64,000 nucleotides of DNA from NCBI GenBank assembly GCA_035063765.1, contig JAPSFT010000004.1, positions 1-64,000 of the forward strand. Direction: 5' to 3'. Positions 47,897 through 56,238 of this stretch are shown in pieces. A model generated the notes under the pieces. It worked only from the letters and a program-made list of their open reading frames with translations. It had not been told where the DNA came from and searched no databases. This DNA comes from Deltaproteobacteria bacterium. Lineage in GTDB: Bacteria; Myxococcota_A; UBA9160; PR03. Positions within the stretch are counted from its first letter, which is position 1. Each line of letters opens with the position of its first letter. The translations under genes were made by a program, and so were the position numbers.

Positions 47897-49540
47897 ATGT
47901 CCGCAGGCGGTGACGCCCGCGAAGCCGAATCGGTCTGCATCGTCGTCGCCGAGCCGGCGCCCGCAGCGGGACGATCCGGGGCGTCGGGGACGGTGGCGGC
48001 GCTGGGGCGGCTCGGCGCTGGCGTCCGCATCGAGCTCACGCACGACGCCGCTACCTGTCTCGCTCGCGCGCGCGAGGCGCGCGCGGACCTCGTGGTGGTG
48101 GACCACGCGCTCGGCGACGAGGGCGCGCGCATCCTGGCCGGCCTCCGCGAGCACGGCCCCCCCGCCCTGGTGGTGACCCCCGAGGCCACGGCCGACGCGG
48201 CGCTCGCGACCTTCCGCGCCGGCGCCGCCGACTGCGTGACCGCCGGCCCCGACTTCGCCGAGGTGCTCCCCGCCGTCGCCTTCGAGCAGATCCGCGCCTG
48301 GCGCTCGACCCGCGAGCACGACCGGCTGCGGCGCGACGCGCGTGCGCTGCGCGTGACGCTCGAGAACCTGGTCGAGGCGATGGAGAGTGGCCTGCTCGTG
48401 CTCGACGGCGAGGGCCGCGTCACCCACGCCAATCCGGCGGCCGAACGCATCCTCGACGAGCCGGACGGCGCGCTGCGGGGCCGCTCGATCGTCGACTGGC
48501 TGCCGCCTGGCGCGCCGGGGCTGCCGCTGCTGGCCCACGCGCTGCTGGCGGGCGAGCGCGTACGCGGCGCCGAGGCCGTGGTGGTGCGCCGCGATGGCCG
48601 CTACGTGCCGGTCGGCCTCTCGCTGGCGCCGCTCGAGTCCCGCGGCCGGCGCTACGGCGCGGTGGCGATCTTCCAGGACCTCTCGGAGCTGAAGAAGCTC
48701 CAGCGCCAGGTGCTGCAGTCGGAGAAGATGGCCTCGATCGGGCAGCTCGCGGCCGGCGTCGCGCACGAGATCAACAACCCGATGGGCTTCGTACACGCGA
48801 ACCTCTTCCAGATGCAGGAGTACCTGGCCGACGTGCGGCGGCTGATCGAGGGCGCCGCTGCGCTCGCCGAGCGGGCGGCGCAGGACGGCTCGCCGGCGCT
48901 CCAGGCGGCTGCCGCGGAGTGGGGCGGCCTCCACGCCAAGCTCGACGGCGAGCTGCTGCTCGAGGACTTCGCGAAGGCGGTCGGGGAGTCGATCGAGGGC
49001 TCCGAGCGCGTCCGCCACATCGTGCAGGACCTGCGCGCGTTCGCGCACCGCGACGACGGCGAGTGGGTGAGGGCGGATCTCAACCGCTGCCTCGACTCCA
49101 CGGCTCACATCGTGTGGACGATGATGAAGCACTCGGTCGTGCTGCGGAAGGAGTACGCGGCGCTGCCGCCGGTGCGCTGCCTGCCGATGCAGCTCGAGCA
49201 GGTCTTCATGAACCTGCTGGTGAACGCCTACCAGGCGATCGAGCAGCGCGTGCGCGCGCGCGGCGGGGCGGGCGAGATCGTGCTGCGCACGGAGGTCCGC
49301 GCCGACAAGGTCCTGGTCTCGGTGAGCGACGACGGCGTCGGGATCCCGCCGGCCCATGCGGACCGCATCTTCGATCCCTTCTTCACGACCAAGGAGGTGG
49401 GTGCCGGCACCGGTCTCGGGCTCTCGACCTCCTTCGACATCGTCCGTCGTCACGGGGGCACGATCCGCTCCCTCGACCGCCCCGGCGGCGGCACCGTCTT
49501 CGAGGTCGAGCTGCCGCTCTCCGATCCGGCGGCCTCGTGA
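47897..49540 (+). CDS. Sensor histidine kinase with pseudo-receiver and PAS domains
   Basis: This 547-residue cytoplasmic kinase starts with a receiver-like domain (residues 12-135). It keeps one Asp (D69, LVVVDHALGD) but lacks the acidic pair and the conserved lysine (GAADCVTAGPDF). A PAS domain follows (155-262), then HisKA with H290 (GVAHEINNPMG) and an HATPase with N box (NLLVNAYQAIEQ) and G boxes (DDGVGIPP, GTGLGLS). No membrane segment is seen, so the signal is internal. ATG 47897 is chosen for its 10-nt spacing from GGAGGG; ATG 47888 is too close. It overlaps the next response regulator (GTGA). Confidence 0.9.
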   Translation: MSAGGDAREAESVCIVVAEPAPAAGRSGASGTVAALGRLGAGVRIELTHDAATCLARAREARADLVVVDHALGDEGARILAGLREHGPPALVVTPEATADAALATFRAGAADCVTAGPDFAEVLPAVAFEQIRAWRSTREHDRLRRDARALRVTLENLVEAMESGLLVLDGEGRVTHANPAAERILDEPDGALRGRSIVDWLPPGAPGLPLLAHALLAGERVRGAEAVVVRRDGRYVPVGLSLAPLESRGRRYGAVAIFQDLSELKKLQRQVLQSEKMASIGQLAAGVAHEINNPMGFVHANLFQMQEYLADVRRLIEGAAALAERAAQDGSPALQAAAAEWGGLHAKLDGELLLEDFAKAVGESIEGSERVRHIVQDLRAFAHRDDGEWVRADLNRCLDSTAHIVWTMMKHSVVLRKEYAALPPVRCLPMQLEQVFMNLLVNAYQAIEQRVRARGGAGEIVLRTEVRADKVLVSVSDDGVGIPPAHADRIFDPFFTTKEVGAGTGLGLSTSFDIVRRHGGTIRSLDRPGGGTVFEVELPLSDPAAS

Positions 49541-49914
49541 GCGTCGGGCCCGAGGCGCCGACCCTGCTCGTCGTCGACGACGAGGAGCGGATCCTGTCGG
49601 CCCTGCGCCGCGCGCTGCGCCGGGAAGGCTGGCGCATCCTCGCGACCAGCGACCCGCTCGAGGCCGTGCGCTGGCTCGAGAACGAGCCGGTCGGCGCGGT
49701 GCTCTCCGACCACAAGATGCGCGGGATGAGCGGGCTCGAGCTGCTCGAGGCCGCCGCCCGGCTGCGGCCCGCGGCCGCCCGCTTCCTGATCACGGGCTGG
49801 CCGGACGCGATCCCGGGCGAGCGTCTCGCCGCCCTCGGCCTGCGCGCGCTGATCCCGAAGCCCTGGGAGGACGCCACCCTGAAGGGTCTGCTCCGCGAGG
49901 CCCTCGAGCGCTGA
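49537..49914 (+). CDS. Single-domain response regulator
   Basis: This 125-residue receiver has no output domain. It has LLVVDDEERILSALRRAL, the phospho-Asp in AVLSDHKMRGMSGLELL, FLITGWPD and a KPW ending typical of receivers in RpfG-like and hybrid proteins. The GTG start lies inside the kinase stop codon, so it is translationally coupled to the kinase and is its likely phosphate acceptor or a shuttle to the adjacent sigma54 activator. Confidence 0.88.
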   Translation: MSVGPEAPTLLVVDDEERILSALRRALRREGWRILATSDPLEAVRWLENEPVGAVLSDHKMRGMSGLELLEAAARLRPAAARFLITGWPDAIPGERLAALGLRALIPKPWEDATLKGLLREALER

Positions 49915-49967
49915 GCCGCCCGCGCTCGCACGCCCCGCGGACGCCCGCGGCGCTGCGTTCTGCGCGC

Positions 49968-49990
49968 GGGCTCCGGCCGCCCGGAGGCCC
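49968..49990. terminator. Imperfect hairpin between convergent genes
   Basis: GGGCTCCGG (49968-49976) pairs with CCGGAGGCCC (49981-49990) with one bulge, in the 105-bp gap between the response regulator and the convergent coiled-coil gene. It could act as a shared terminator; there is no T-run. Confidence 0.35.
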
Positions 49991-50019
49991 CTGGACGCGC
50001 GCGAGCGGAGGGCCCGCCG

Positions 50020-51276
50020 TCACTCCCGGGGCAGGCGGCTCAGGTACTCGAGGTCGGTCTTCTGGCTGTTCTTGGCGCCTACGGCGAGGATCCGGAAGCG
50101 GCGCTGTCGCCCGAGCGTGTAGTAGATGCGGCCCTTGCCGGCGAAGCCCAGCTCGAAGATCGTCAGGTGGGCGGGCAGTCCGCCCACCTTGCGGCGCACG
50201 GCCGCGGTCTCGACGTCGGTGTCGAGGCGCTTGATCGACTCCTCGGCGCGCAGGCGCATCGCCTCGTCGCCGAGCGCGACCACGTTGCGCAGCGCGTGGT
50301 CGTCGAACTCGAGGTTGCGATAGAGGGTGCGCAGCCGGCTGGCGAGCTGGTCGAGGTCGCGGGCGCGCGGGGCGGCGACGTCGCCCTTGGCCTGCGAGGC
50401 GCGCTGCAGCCGGTCCGAGAGCCCGCGCAGCTCCTCGTCCTTGCGCGCGAGGTCGGCGAGCGCGTCGTCGAGCAGTTCCTCCAGGCTCTGGCGCTCGCTC
50501 TGCAGGGTCTCCTGGAGCTGGCCCGCCTGCGCCCGCAGCTCGTCCTCGCGGCGGGCGAGCGCCGCGAGCTGCTCCTGGAGCCGCCCGCGTTCGTTGCGCA
50601 GCGCTTCGATCTCCTCGGCCACCTCGGCCTCGACACGGTCCTCGAGCTCACGGCCCAGCGTGGCGAGCTCGGTCTCGATGCGGGCGGCGCGCGCGGCCGA
50701 CTCGTCGCGCGCTGCGCTCGCGGCCTCGAGGCGCAGGCCCTCGACGCGGCTGCGGCGGCGCTCGTAGAGGAACAAGGTCTGGATCAGCAGTGCGGCGTAG
50801 AGGACGAGCACCGCGTTGGCGGCCAGCGAGTTGTGCGGCACCGTGACGGTCACGTCCGCCGATGCGGGGAGCAGCCGCTCCGCCGCGGCGATCGGGTCGC
50901 TGGCGACGGGCGGCGGGATCCCGCGGCCCCCCAGGTAGAGCGGGGTGGAGCCGTCGGCGCCCATCACGATCGGGCTCACCTTCACGCCCCCGAAGCGGGT
51001 CCAGGCCGAGCTGCGGACGACCGCGTCGACGCGCTCCTGGATCTGCTCGACCACGTCGCCGGCACCCGGGTCGACCCGGATCGCGGCTTCGACGCGAGCC
51101 TCGAAGACCGACCCGAGCCACCGCTCGAGCCCCTTCACGCTGAACACGTACAGGAGGACGAAGCAGAGGATGGCGACGTAGGTGAGCCGGAACGAGGCGA
51201 TCCGGTCGAGGGTCGCTCCGGGCGTGTCGGCCTGCGGCGGAAGTGCGCTTCCCTCGAGCGGAAGAGATTTCCCCAT
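50020..51276 (-). CDS. Membrane-anchored coiled-coil protein with C-terminal RelE/ParE-like domain
   Basis: This 418-residue protein has no family I can name. It has a membrane helix at 31-50, about 100 extracytoplasmic residues (51-150), a second helix at 151-171, a basic stop-transfer segment (YERRRSR) and a long Glu/Arg/Leu coiled coil (about 178-290). After a helical stretch (305-345) the last 70 residues follow the outline of RelE/ParE/HigB toxins: a helix, then FELGFAGKGRIYYTLG, FRILAVGAKNSQKTD and a final helix. Typical RelE-type proteins are free cytosolic toxins of about 100 residues. No antitoxin-like gene is adjacent. The ATG is at 51276, divergent from PilZ. Confidence 0.7.
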   Translation of the reverse strand: MGKSLPLEGSALPPQADTPGATLDRIASFRLTYVAILCFVLLYVFSVKGLERWLGSVFEARVEAAIRVDPGAGDVVEQIQERVDAVVRSSAWTRFGGVKVSPIVMGADGSTPLYLGGRGIPPPVASDPIAAAERLLPASADVTVTVPHNSLAANAVLVLYAALLIQTLFLYERRRSRVEGLRLEAASAARDESAARAARIETELATLGRELEDRVEAEVAEEIEALRNERGRLQEQLAALARREDELRAQAGQLQETLQSERQSLEELLDDALADLARKDEELRGLSDRLQRASQAKGDVAAPRARDLDQLASRLRTLYRNLEFDDHALRNVVALGDEAMRLRAEESIKRLDTDVETAAVRRKVGGLPAHLTIFELGFAGKGRIYYTLGRQRRFRILAVGAKNSQKTDLEYLSRLPRE

Positions 51277-51380
51277 CGCCGTGACATCATAGTGGGCGGC
51301 TGCGGCTTCCCCATCCCCGCAAGCCCGCTGCGCGACACCCGCTGTGGCCGTTCCCCCAGGGCTGTGGGGCGAGCTCCCGC

Positions 51381-51396
51381 CCGCACGCTTCTTGCA
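51381..51396 (+). promoter_or_regulatory. Possible sigma54 promoter ahead of the PilZ gene
   Basis: CCGCACGCTTCTTGCA has CACG-N4-TTGCA exactly and the second G of the -24 GG pair. The first two bases differ from TGGCACG. Spacing is correct. Initiation would be near 51407, about 70 nt before the GTG at 51478. Two sigma54 activators are encoded nearby. Confidence 0.4.
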
Positions 51397-51477
51397 TCGA
51401 TCGACGCCGGTCCGTGTGTGGGACGGCGCGCCGGGCCGGCCGGCCGGGTGCGCGGAGGCTGGCGGGAGAGGGCTCTC

Positions 51478-51807
51478 GTGGTCGGAGCGGGAAGGGTGGA
51501 GCAGGAGCGGCGGCCGCGGGCCCCGTTCGCAGGCTGGGTCGAGCTGACCTCCGAGGGCCACCGCCGTCTCGGATCCGGTCACGACCTGTCGCCGGGTGGG
51601 ATCGGCCTCGAGCTGCGCGGCGAGCTGCCGGCGGTCGGTGGGGCCGTCACCAGCGAGTTCACCCTGCCCGGGATCACGATCCCGCTCGCGCTCGAGGGGC
51701 GTGTCGCGTGGTCGGACCGGGGCCGCAAGCGGGTCGGGATCCGCTTCGAGCGGGTCGATCCCGGCCTCGCCGAGCTGCTCGAGAACTTCGTCGGCGGGAG
51801 GCTGTAG
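51478..51807 (+). CDS. PilZ-domain protein
   Basis: This 109-residue single PilZ domain has HDLSPGGIGLEL, the (D/N)xSxxG motif, and GRVAWSDRGRKRVGIRFE strands typical of the fold. The c-di-GMP arginine motif is normally RxxxR; here the matching stretch is QERRPRAPF, one residue short, so ligand binding is uncertain. GTG 51478 has GGAGAGGG upstream; GTG 51496 is an alternative. Small PilZ proteins act as adaptors for motility, alginate or pilus machines. Confidence 0.82.
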   Translation: MVGAGRVEQERRPRAPFAGWVELTSEGHRRLGSGHDLSPGGIGLELRGELPAVGGAVTSEFTLPGITIPLALEGRVAWSDRGRKRVGIRFERVDPGLAELLENFVGGRL

Positions 51808-51835
51808 GGCCGCGCGTCTCCTATGGTCCGCCGCC

Positions 51836-52633
51836 ATGCGGGTGGTGGATCTCGACCGCGACATGAGCGACGTCATCCCGACGGGTACGACGCGCGACAG
51901 CCAGCACCTCTTCGACCGGATGACGGCGGAGACCCTGGCGCTGGCCGGCGGCGGACCCGGGCGCCGGGTGCTCGACGTCGCAGCCGGCTTCGGCCAGGAC
52001 GCCGTCGCGCTGGCCGGGACCGGTGCGGCGGTGGTGGCGTGCGAGCCCTCTGCGCGCATGACCGGCTGGGCGAAGCTCGTCGCGGCAGAGCGTGCGGGCG
52101 CGCCGCTCCCGCACTGGGTACGCGGCTGGTCGGACGCGCTGCCCTTCGCCGCGGACAGCTTCGACGCCGCGTTCTGCAAGGGCGCGATCGATCACTTCGA
52201 CCGTCCGGAGCGCGCGATCGCGGAGCTGGCCCGCGTGACGCGCCGGGACGGCCGCGTGGTCCTTGCCATCGCCAACTTCGAGTCGCTCGCCTGCCGGCTC
52301 GCGCGAGCGCAGGACGCGCTGCGCGAGGGCCTGCTCGGCACGCCGCCGCGCCGTGGCCGCCGACACTACGACGTGCCGGCCGACCACTTCACCCGCTACG
52401 ACCTCGGGCTGATGCGCGAGCAGGCGGCGCGCTACGTGGATCTCGAGGTGGTGCGCGGCGTCTCGGTCGGCTGGGGCTTTCCGGCCTGGTCGCGCGGGGT
52501 CGGCAAGCTGCCCGAGGCGCTCGCGCGCGGCGCGCTGCAGGCGCTCGACGGGCTCGCGCGGCGCGTGCCCGAGTGGGCCGACGTGATCGTGCTCGCGGGC
52601 CGCCCGCGGCGGGTCTCGAGGAGCTCGCGGTAG
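51836..52633 (+). CDS. Class I SAM-dependent methyltransferase
   Basis: This 265-residue methyltransferase type-11 protein has motif I RRVLDVAAGFGQDAVAL, VVACEPSARM, the post-I FAADSFDAAFCKGAIDHF and VTRRDGRVVLAIANF. An RHYDVPADHFTRYDL segment follows, as in methyltransferases of lipid or glycan pathways. The last 202 bp overlap the convergent GT4 gene; the homologous part of this protein seems to end near VIVLAGRPR, close to its stop. ATG 51836 is 28 bp after PilZ. Substrate unknown. Confidence 0.8.
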   Translation: MRVVDLDRDMSDVIPTGTTRDSQHLFDRMTAETLALAGGGPGRRVLDVAAGFGQDAVALAGTGAAVVACEPSARMTGWAKLVAAERAGAPLPHWVRGWSDALPFAADSFDAAFCKGAIDHFDRPERAIAELARVTRRDGRVVLAIANFESLACRLARAQDALREGLLGTPPRRGRRHYDVPADHFTRYDLGLMREQAARYVDLEVVRGVSVGWGFPAWSRGVGKLPEALARGALQALDGLARRVPEWADVIVLAGRPRRVSRSSR

Positions 52634-53895
52634 ACCTCGGCGGTGCGCGCGGCGATGCGCGGCCACGAGTAGGCGTCGACCACCCGCGCCCGGGCCTCGT
52701 CGCCGAGCCGGCGGCGCGTCTCGGGCTCGGCGAGCAGGGCGGCGATCGTGCGGGCCAGCGCGTCGGGGTCGCCCTTGGCGACGAGCGGCCCGCCGCCCCC
52801 CGTGCGCAGCACCTCGGGCAGCGCGCCGGCGGCCGCCGCCACCACCGGTGTTCCGCACGCCATGGCCTCCGCCGCCGGCAGCCCGAAGCCCTCGTAGAGC
52901 GAGGGCACGACGACCAGCGTCGCGCTCCGGTACAGGCGGACCAGCTCGGCGGCCGGCACGCGGCCCACGATCTCGAGCCGGTCGCCGACCCCGAGCCGCG
53001 CGGCGAGCCGGCGCCCCTCGTGGAGCGGATGATCCTCGTCGACCAGCACCAGGCGCACCGGCGGCGGCAGCTTGGCGAGCGCCTCGATCAGCACCGCGAT
53101 CCCCTTGTTCGGATCCGAGGCGCGGCCGATGCAGAGAAGCGTCGCCGGCGCACGCGGCACCGCCGGGTCGGGAGAGAAGAGCTCGGTGTCGAGGCCGTTG
53201 CCCAGGATGCGCAGGCGTTCGCGCGGCACGCCGAAGTCGCGCCCGATCAGGTACGCACCCGCCTCGCTCGAGGTCACGATGCAGTCGAGGTGGCGGGCCA
53301 CGAAGGCCTGCATGCCGACGGGATGGAACTCGGCCGTGCCGAGCGCCTCCTGGAGGGTGCGGTCGCGACGGAACGAGGCGCGCCGGTCGACGGTGAGTGG
53401 ATGGTGGACGGTGGCGACCACCGGCAGGCCGAGCGCGCGGATCCCGAGCAGGCCCCAGCCCAGGCACTGCACGTCGTGCACGAGGTCGAAGCGCGTGCCG
53501 GCCCGCAGGCGGCGCGCCGTCTCGCGGAAGGCGCGGGCGCTGAACGCGAAGGGCTCCGGGAAGAAGCCGAGCCGGCTGGCCGCGAGCTCCCAGAAGCGCA
53601 GCGGCGCGAGCACGCCGAGCGGGTTCTCGGCGGGCAGGAACGAGGCCCAGTCGCGTACGAACCACTTGCCCCAGAAGCGGTCGTCGGGGATCTCGGCGAC
53701 CCCGCGCGCGAAGGGCATCGGGTCGGGCAGCGGCGGGCCGACCAGGACCGTGACCTCGTGGCCGAGGCGCGCCAGCTCGCGCGCCAGGAACCAGAGATAG
53801 ACACCCTGGCCGCCGCAGTTCATGTTGCCGCGATAGGCGGTGAAGAGGAGCCGCAGGCGGCTCGACGATCCCGAGCCGTACGGCATCGCGCTCAC
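52432..53895 (-). CDS. Glycosyltransferase family 4 with C-terminal run-on
   Basis: This 487-residue GT-B enzyme has N-lobe LRLLFTAYRGNMNCGGQGVYLW and C-lobe LLCIGRASDPNKGIAVLIEAL. The donor glutamates lie in PSLYEGFGLPAAEAMACGTPV. It closely parallels the second GT4 at 54592. Family homology ends near YRELLETRRG (about base 52600); the last 55-60 residues are Ser/Thr/Ala/Pro-rich and antisense to the methyltransferase, suggesting the original stop was lost. The GTG start overlaps the upstream methyltransferase stop (GTGA). Confidence 0.85.
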   Translation of the reverse strand: MSAMPYGSGSSSRLRLLFTAYRGNMNCGGQGVYLWFLARELARLGHEVTVLVGPPLPDPMPFARGVAEIPDDRFWGKWFVRDWASFLPAENPLGVLAPLRFWELAASRLGFFPEPFAFSARAFRETARRLRAGTRFDLVHDVQCLGWGLLGIRALGLPVVATVHHPLTVDRRASFRRDRTLQEALGTAEFHPVGMQAFVARHLDCIVTSSEAGAYLIGRDFGVPRERLRILGNGLDTELFSPDPAVPRAPATLLCIGRASDPNKGIAVLIEALAKLPPPVRLVLVDEDHPLHEGRRLAARLGVGDRLEIVGRVPAAELVRLYRSATLVVVPSLYEGFGLPAAEAMACGTPVVAAAAGALPEVLRTGGGGPLVAKGDPDALARTIAALLAEPETRRRLGDEARARVVDAYSWPRIAARTAEVYRELLETRRGRPASTITSAHSGTRRASPSSACSAPRASASGSLPTPRDQAGKPQPTETPRTTSRST

Positions 53896-54617
53896 GCGGC
53901 CCGGGCGGCGGGCGCCGCCGTGCGCCGGGTGTAGAGCACGAGGCTCTTCGGGCAGATCCGGTCGAGGACGCGCTTCTCGAAGCGGTCGAGCAGGCGCGAG
54001 GTCGTGGCCTCGATCAGGAACAGCCGGTAGGCCTGGACCAGCGGATTCGCGTCCGAGCTGGGCAGGCGCACGATCGAGCGCAGCGCCCAGTAGGGGGTGT
54101 GGAAGCCGTGCGCGAAGCCGATCCCGCTCGGCGCCAGCCCGGCGCCGCGCAGGGCCTCGGCCAGGTCGCGCGGCCGGAAGATCCGGATGTGGCCCCCGGG
54201 CGACTCGAAGTAGTCGTCGCCGAGCCGGAGGTAGAGCGCCTCGCTGGTGGCGGTCGGCACGGTCACCGCCACCGAGCCGCCCGGGCGCACGACGCGCGCC
54301 AGCTCGCGCGCGGCGCCCGGGAAGTCGTGGACGTGCTCCATCACCTCCGAGCAGATCGCGCGATCGAAGGTCGCGTCGCGGAAGGGCAGGCGGAAGGCGT
54401 CGCCGCGCAGCATCGCGCCGACCCCGCCGCGCTCGCGGGCGCGCGCGCGCAGCGGCCCGTGACCCTTGCGCAGCGCGTCGCGATCGAGGTCGAGGCCGAA
54501 GACCTGCGCCCCGCGCTCGAGCGCGCCGAAGCAGTGCCGCCCCTCCCCGCAGCCGACGTCGAGCAGGCGGTCCCCGGGCCGGACGCGCAGCCTATCGAGG
54601 TCGACGGTGAGCAGCAC
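53892..54617 (-). CDS. Class I SAM-dependent methyltransferase
   Basis: This 241-residue protein has motif I DRLLDVGCGEGRHCFGALE, acidic loop VFGLDLDRDAL, ATFDRAICSEVMEHVHDFPG and ARVVRPGGSVAVTVPT. It is a type-11 methyltransferase between two GT4 genes, suggesting modification of a sugar or lipid carrier. GTG 54617 is used; it overlaps the upstream GT4 stop by 26 bp, and the open frame running further upstream is antisense-phase noise in that gene. The C-terminal half (GFHTPYWALRSIVRL) is a lineage-type extension. Confidence 0.8.
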   Translation of the reverse strand: MLLTVDLDRLRVRPGDRLLDVGCGEGRHCFGALERGAQVFGLDLDRDALRKGHGPLRARARERGGVGAMLRGDAFRLPFRDATFDRAICSEVMEHVHDFPGAARELARVVRPGGSVAVTVPTATSEALYLRLGDDYFESPGGHIRIFRPRDLAEALRGAGLAPSGIGFAHGFHTPYWALRSIVRLPSSDANPLVQAYRLFLIEATTSRLLDRFEKRVLDRICPKSLVLYTRRTAAPAARAA

Positions 54618-55845
54618 GGCGCACGTCCTCGAAGACCTCGACGAGCCCGGCCGCCGCATCGCGCCAGCGGAACGCGTGCTCGACGCGCGCCCGCGCGTGG
54701 CGGCCCATCCCGGCGAGGCGCGCGGGATCCGCGAGCAGCGCGGCGATCGCGTCGGCCATCGCCTGCGGGTCGCGCGGTGCGACCAGGCGGCCGGCGTGGC
54801 CGTCGGGGCCGACCACCTCGGGCAGCGCGCCCGCGGCGCTCGCCACGACCGGCAGGCCACAGGCCATCGCCTCGCTGGCCGGGAAGCCGAAGCCCTCGAA
54901 GAAGGAGGGCACGACGGCGAGACGCGCGGTCGAGTACTCACCGATCAGGTCCTCGAGCTCGAGCCAGCGCTGCTGGAGGACGACGCGGCGCTCGAGCCCG
55001 TAGCGGCGGATCAGGGTCGGCACGAGCCCGTGCGGCGGGATGCGGCCGTCCACGATCTTGAGCGTCACGTGCTCGGACAGCCGCGCGAGCGCCTGGAGGA
55101 GCGTCCCGATGCCCTTCTTGCGGTCCTCGGTCCGGCCCACGAAGAGCAGGTCCGTCTCGATGCGCTTGCCCGGGATCGGCCGGAACAGCTCCGTGTCGGT
55201 TCCGTTGTAGACCACCCGCACCTGCTTCTCGGGGATCCCGAAGCAGCGCTCGATCTCGCTCCGCGAGGCCTCGCTCACGGTCACGATCCCGGCCAGGCGC
55301 GGCGCCACCACCTGCTGCATCCACAGCGGGAAGTAGAGCGTCCGCTTGACCCGCTTCTTCAGGCTCGGGTCGATTGCGAAGTCGGCCTCGCGGTCGAGAT
55401 GGAGCGGATGGTGGATCACCGACACCACCGGCACGCCGGTCGCCTGGATCCCGAGCAGGCCCCAGGACAGGCACTGGTTGTCGAAGACCACGTCGAAGCG
55501 GTGGCGGCGCTGGAGCTCGCGCCAGCGCAGGAGGAGGCGCAGCCCGAAGGTCTGCATCTCGGGGAACACCCCGAAGCGCGAGACCCCCGTCTCCCAGAGC
55601 GTGAGCGGCTCGAAGAGCCGCATCCGCTCGGGCCGCCGGGCCAGGTCCGCGAGCGGCACGCCGAAGACGTTCTGGTTCGGGATCACGTGGAGCGGGATCC
55701 CCGGGTCGAGGCGCGGCAGCGGCGGGCCCGCGAACACGTGCACGTCGTGGCCGGCGCGCTGCCACTCGCGGGCCAGGTAGGCGGCGTAGATGCCCTGCCC
55801 GCCGCAGTACATGTTGCCGCGATAGGTGAGCAGGGCGATCCGCAT
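54592..55845 (-). CDS. Glycosyltransferase family 4
   Basis: A 417-residue GT-B enzyme. N-lobe RIALLTYRGNMYCGGQGIYAAY, C-lobe TDLLFVGRTEDRKKGIGTLL, and donor site PSFFEGFGFPASEAMACGLPV with both glutamates. It is paralogous to the 52432 gene (shared TYRGNM.CGGQG opening and SWGLLGI segment), so the pair probably arose by duplication around the intervening methyltransferase. It probably adds one residue of a surface glycan or glycolipid. ATG 55845 follows the small membrane gene by 11 bp. Confidence 0.87.
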   Translation of the reverse strand: MRIALLTYRGNMYCGGQGIYAAYLAREWQRAGHDVHVFAGPPLPRLDPGIPLHVIPNQNVFGVPLADLARRPERMRLFEPLTLWETGVSRFGVFPEMQTFGLRLLLRWRELQRRHRFDVVFDNQCLSWGLLGIQATGVPVVSVIHHPLHLDREADFAIDPSLKKRVKRTLYFPLWMQQVVAPRLAGIVTVSEASRSEIERCFGIPEKQVRVVYNGTDTELFRPIPGKRIETDLLFVGRTEDRKKGIGTLLQALARLSEHVTLKIVDGRIPPHGLVPTLIRRYGLERRVVLQQRWLELEDLIGEYSTARLAVVPSFFEGFGFPASEAMACGLPVVASAAGALPEVVGPDGHAGRLVAPRDPQAMADAIAALLADPARLAGMGRHARARVEHAFRWRDAAAGLVEVFEDVRRAAHRRPR

Positions 55846-55856
55846 CGACGGGCCCG

Positions 55857-56120
55857 CTAGCGCGAGGCGCTCGGCGTGGAGGGCGGGCTCGGCGGAACGG
55901 TGGGCGCCGCCGGCGGCTCGTCGCGCTCCGGCTCGATCCGCACCGTGTAGATCGTCCAGCCCACCCAGAACACCAGCCCGAGCGCGAACAGGGTCAGGAT
56001 CGCGACGGGGATCGCGAGCGCCAGGTAGCTGCCGCCGAGGACGCCCAGCACGAAGAGCAGGGCGGCCGCGGCGGCGCCGATGCAGATCAGGGCGCCCTGT
56101 TGGCGCGAGGTGTCGGTCAT
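55857..56120 (-). CDS. Small two-helix membrane protein
   Basis: This 87-residue protein of unknown family has two hydrophobic helices (about 9-30 and 33-57) and a cytoplasmic Pro/Ser-rich tail. The conserved-looking segment WVGWTIYTVRIEPE follows the second helix. It is first in the operon with two GT4 enzymes and a methyltransferase, so it may anchor that complex. The open frame to 56861 continues antisense through anmK and is not used; ATG 56120 is. Confidence 0.6.
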   Translation of the reverse strand: MTDTSRQQGALICIGAAAAALLFVLGVLGGSYLALAIPVAILTLFALGLVFWVGWTIYTVRIEPERDEPPAAPTVPPSPPSTPSASR

Positions 56121-56238
56121 CGGGGGGCTCCGGCCCGGAGGACGCATCCCGGGGGTGGGCGTGGCGTGGATCGGGAGCCGCATGATGGAACCCGCCGACT
56201 GGCGTGTCAATCGAGGCGCCCCGGTATGATCCCGCCCC

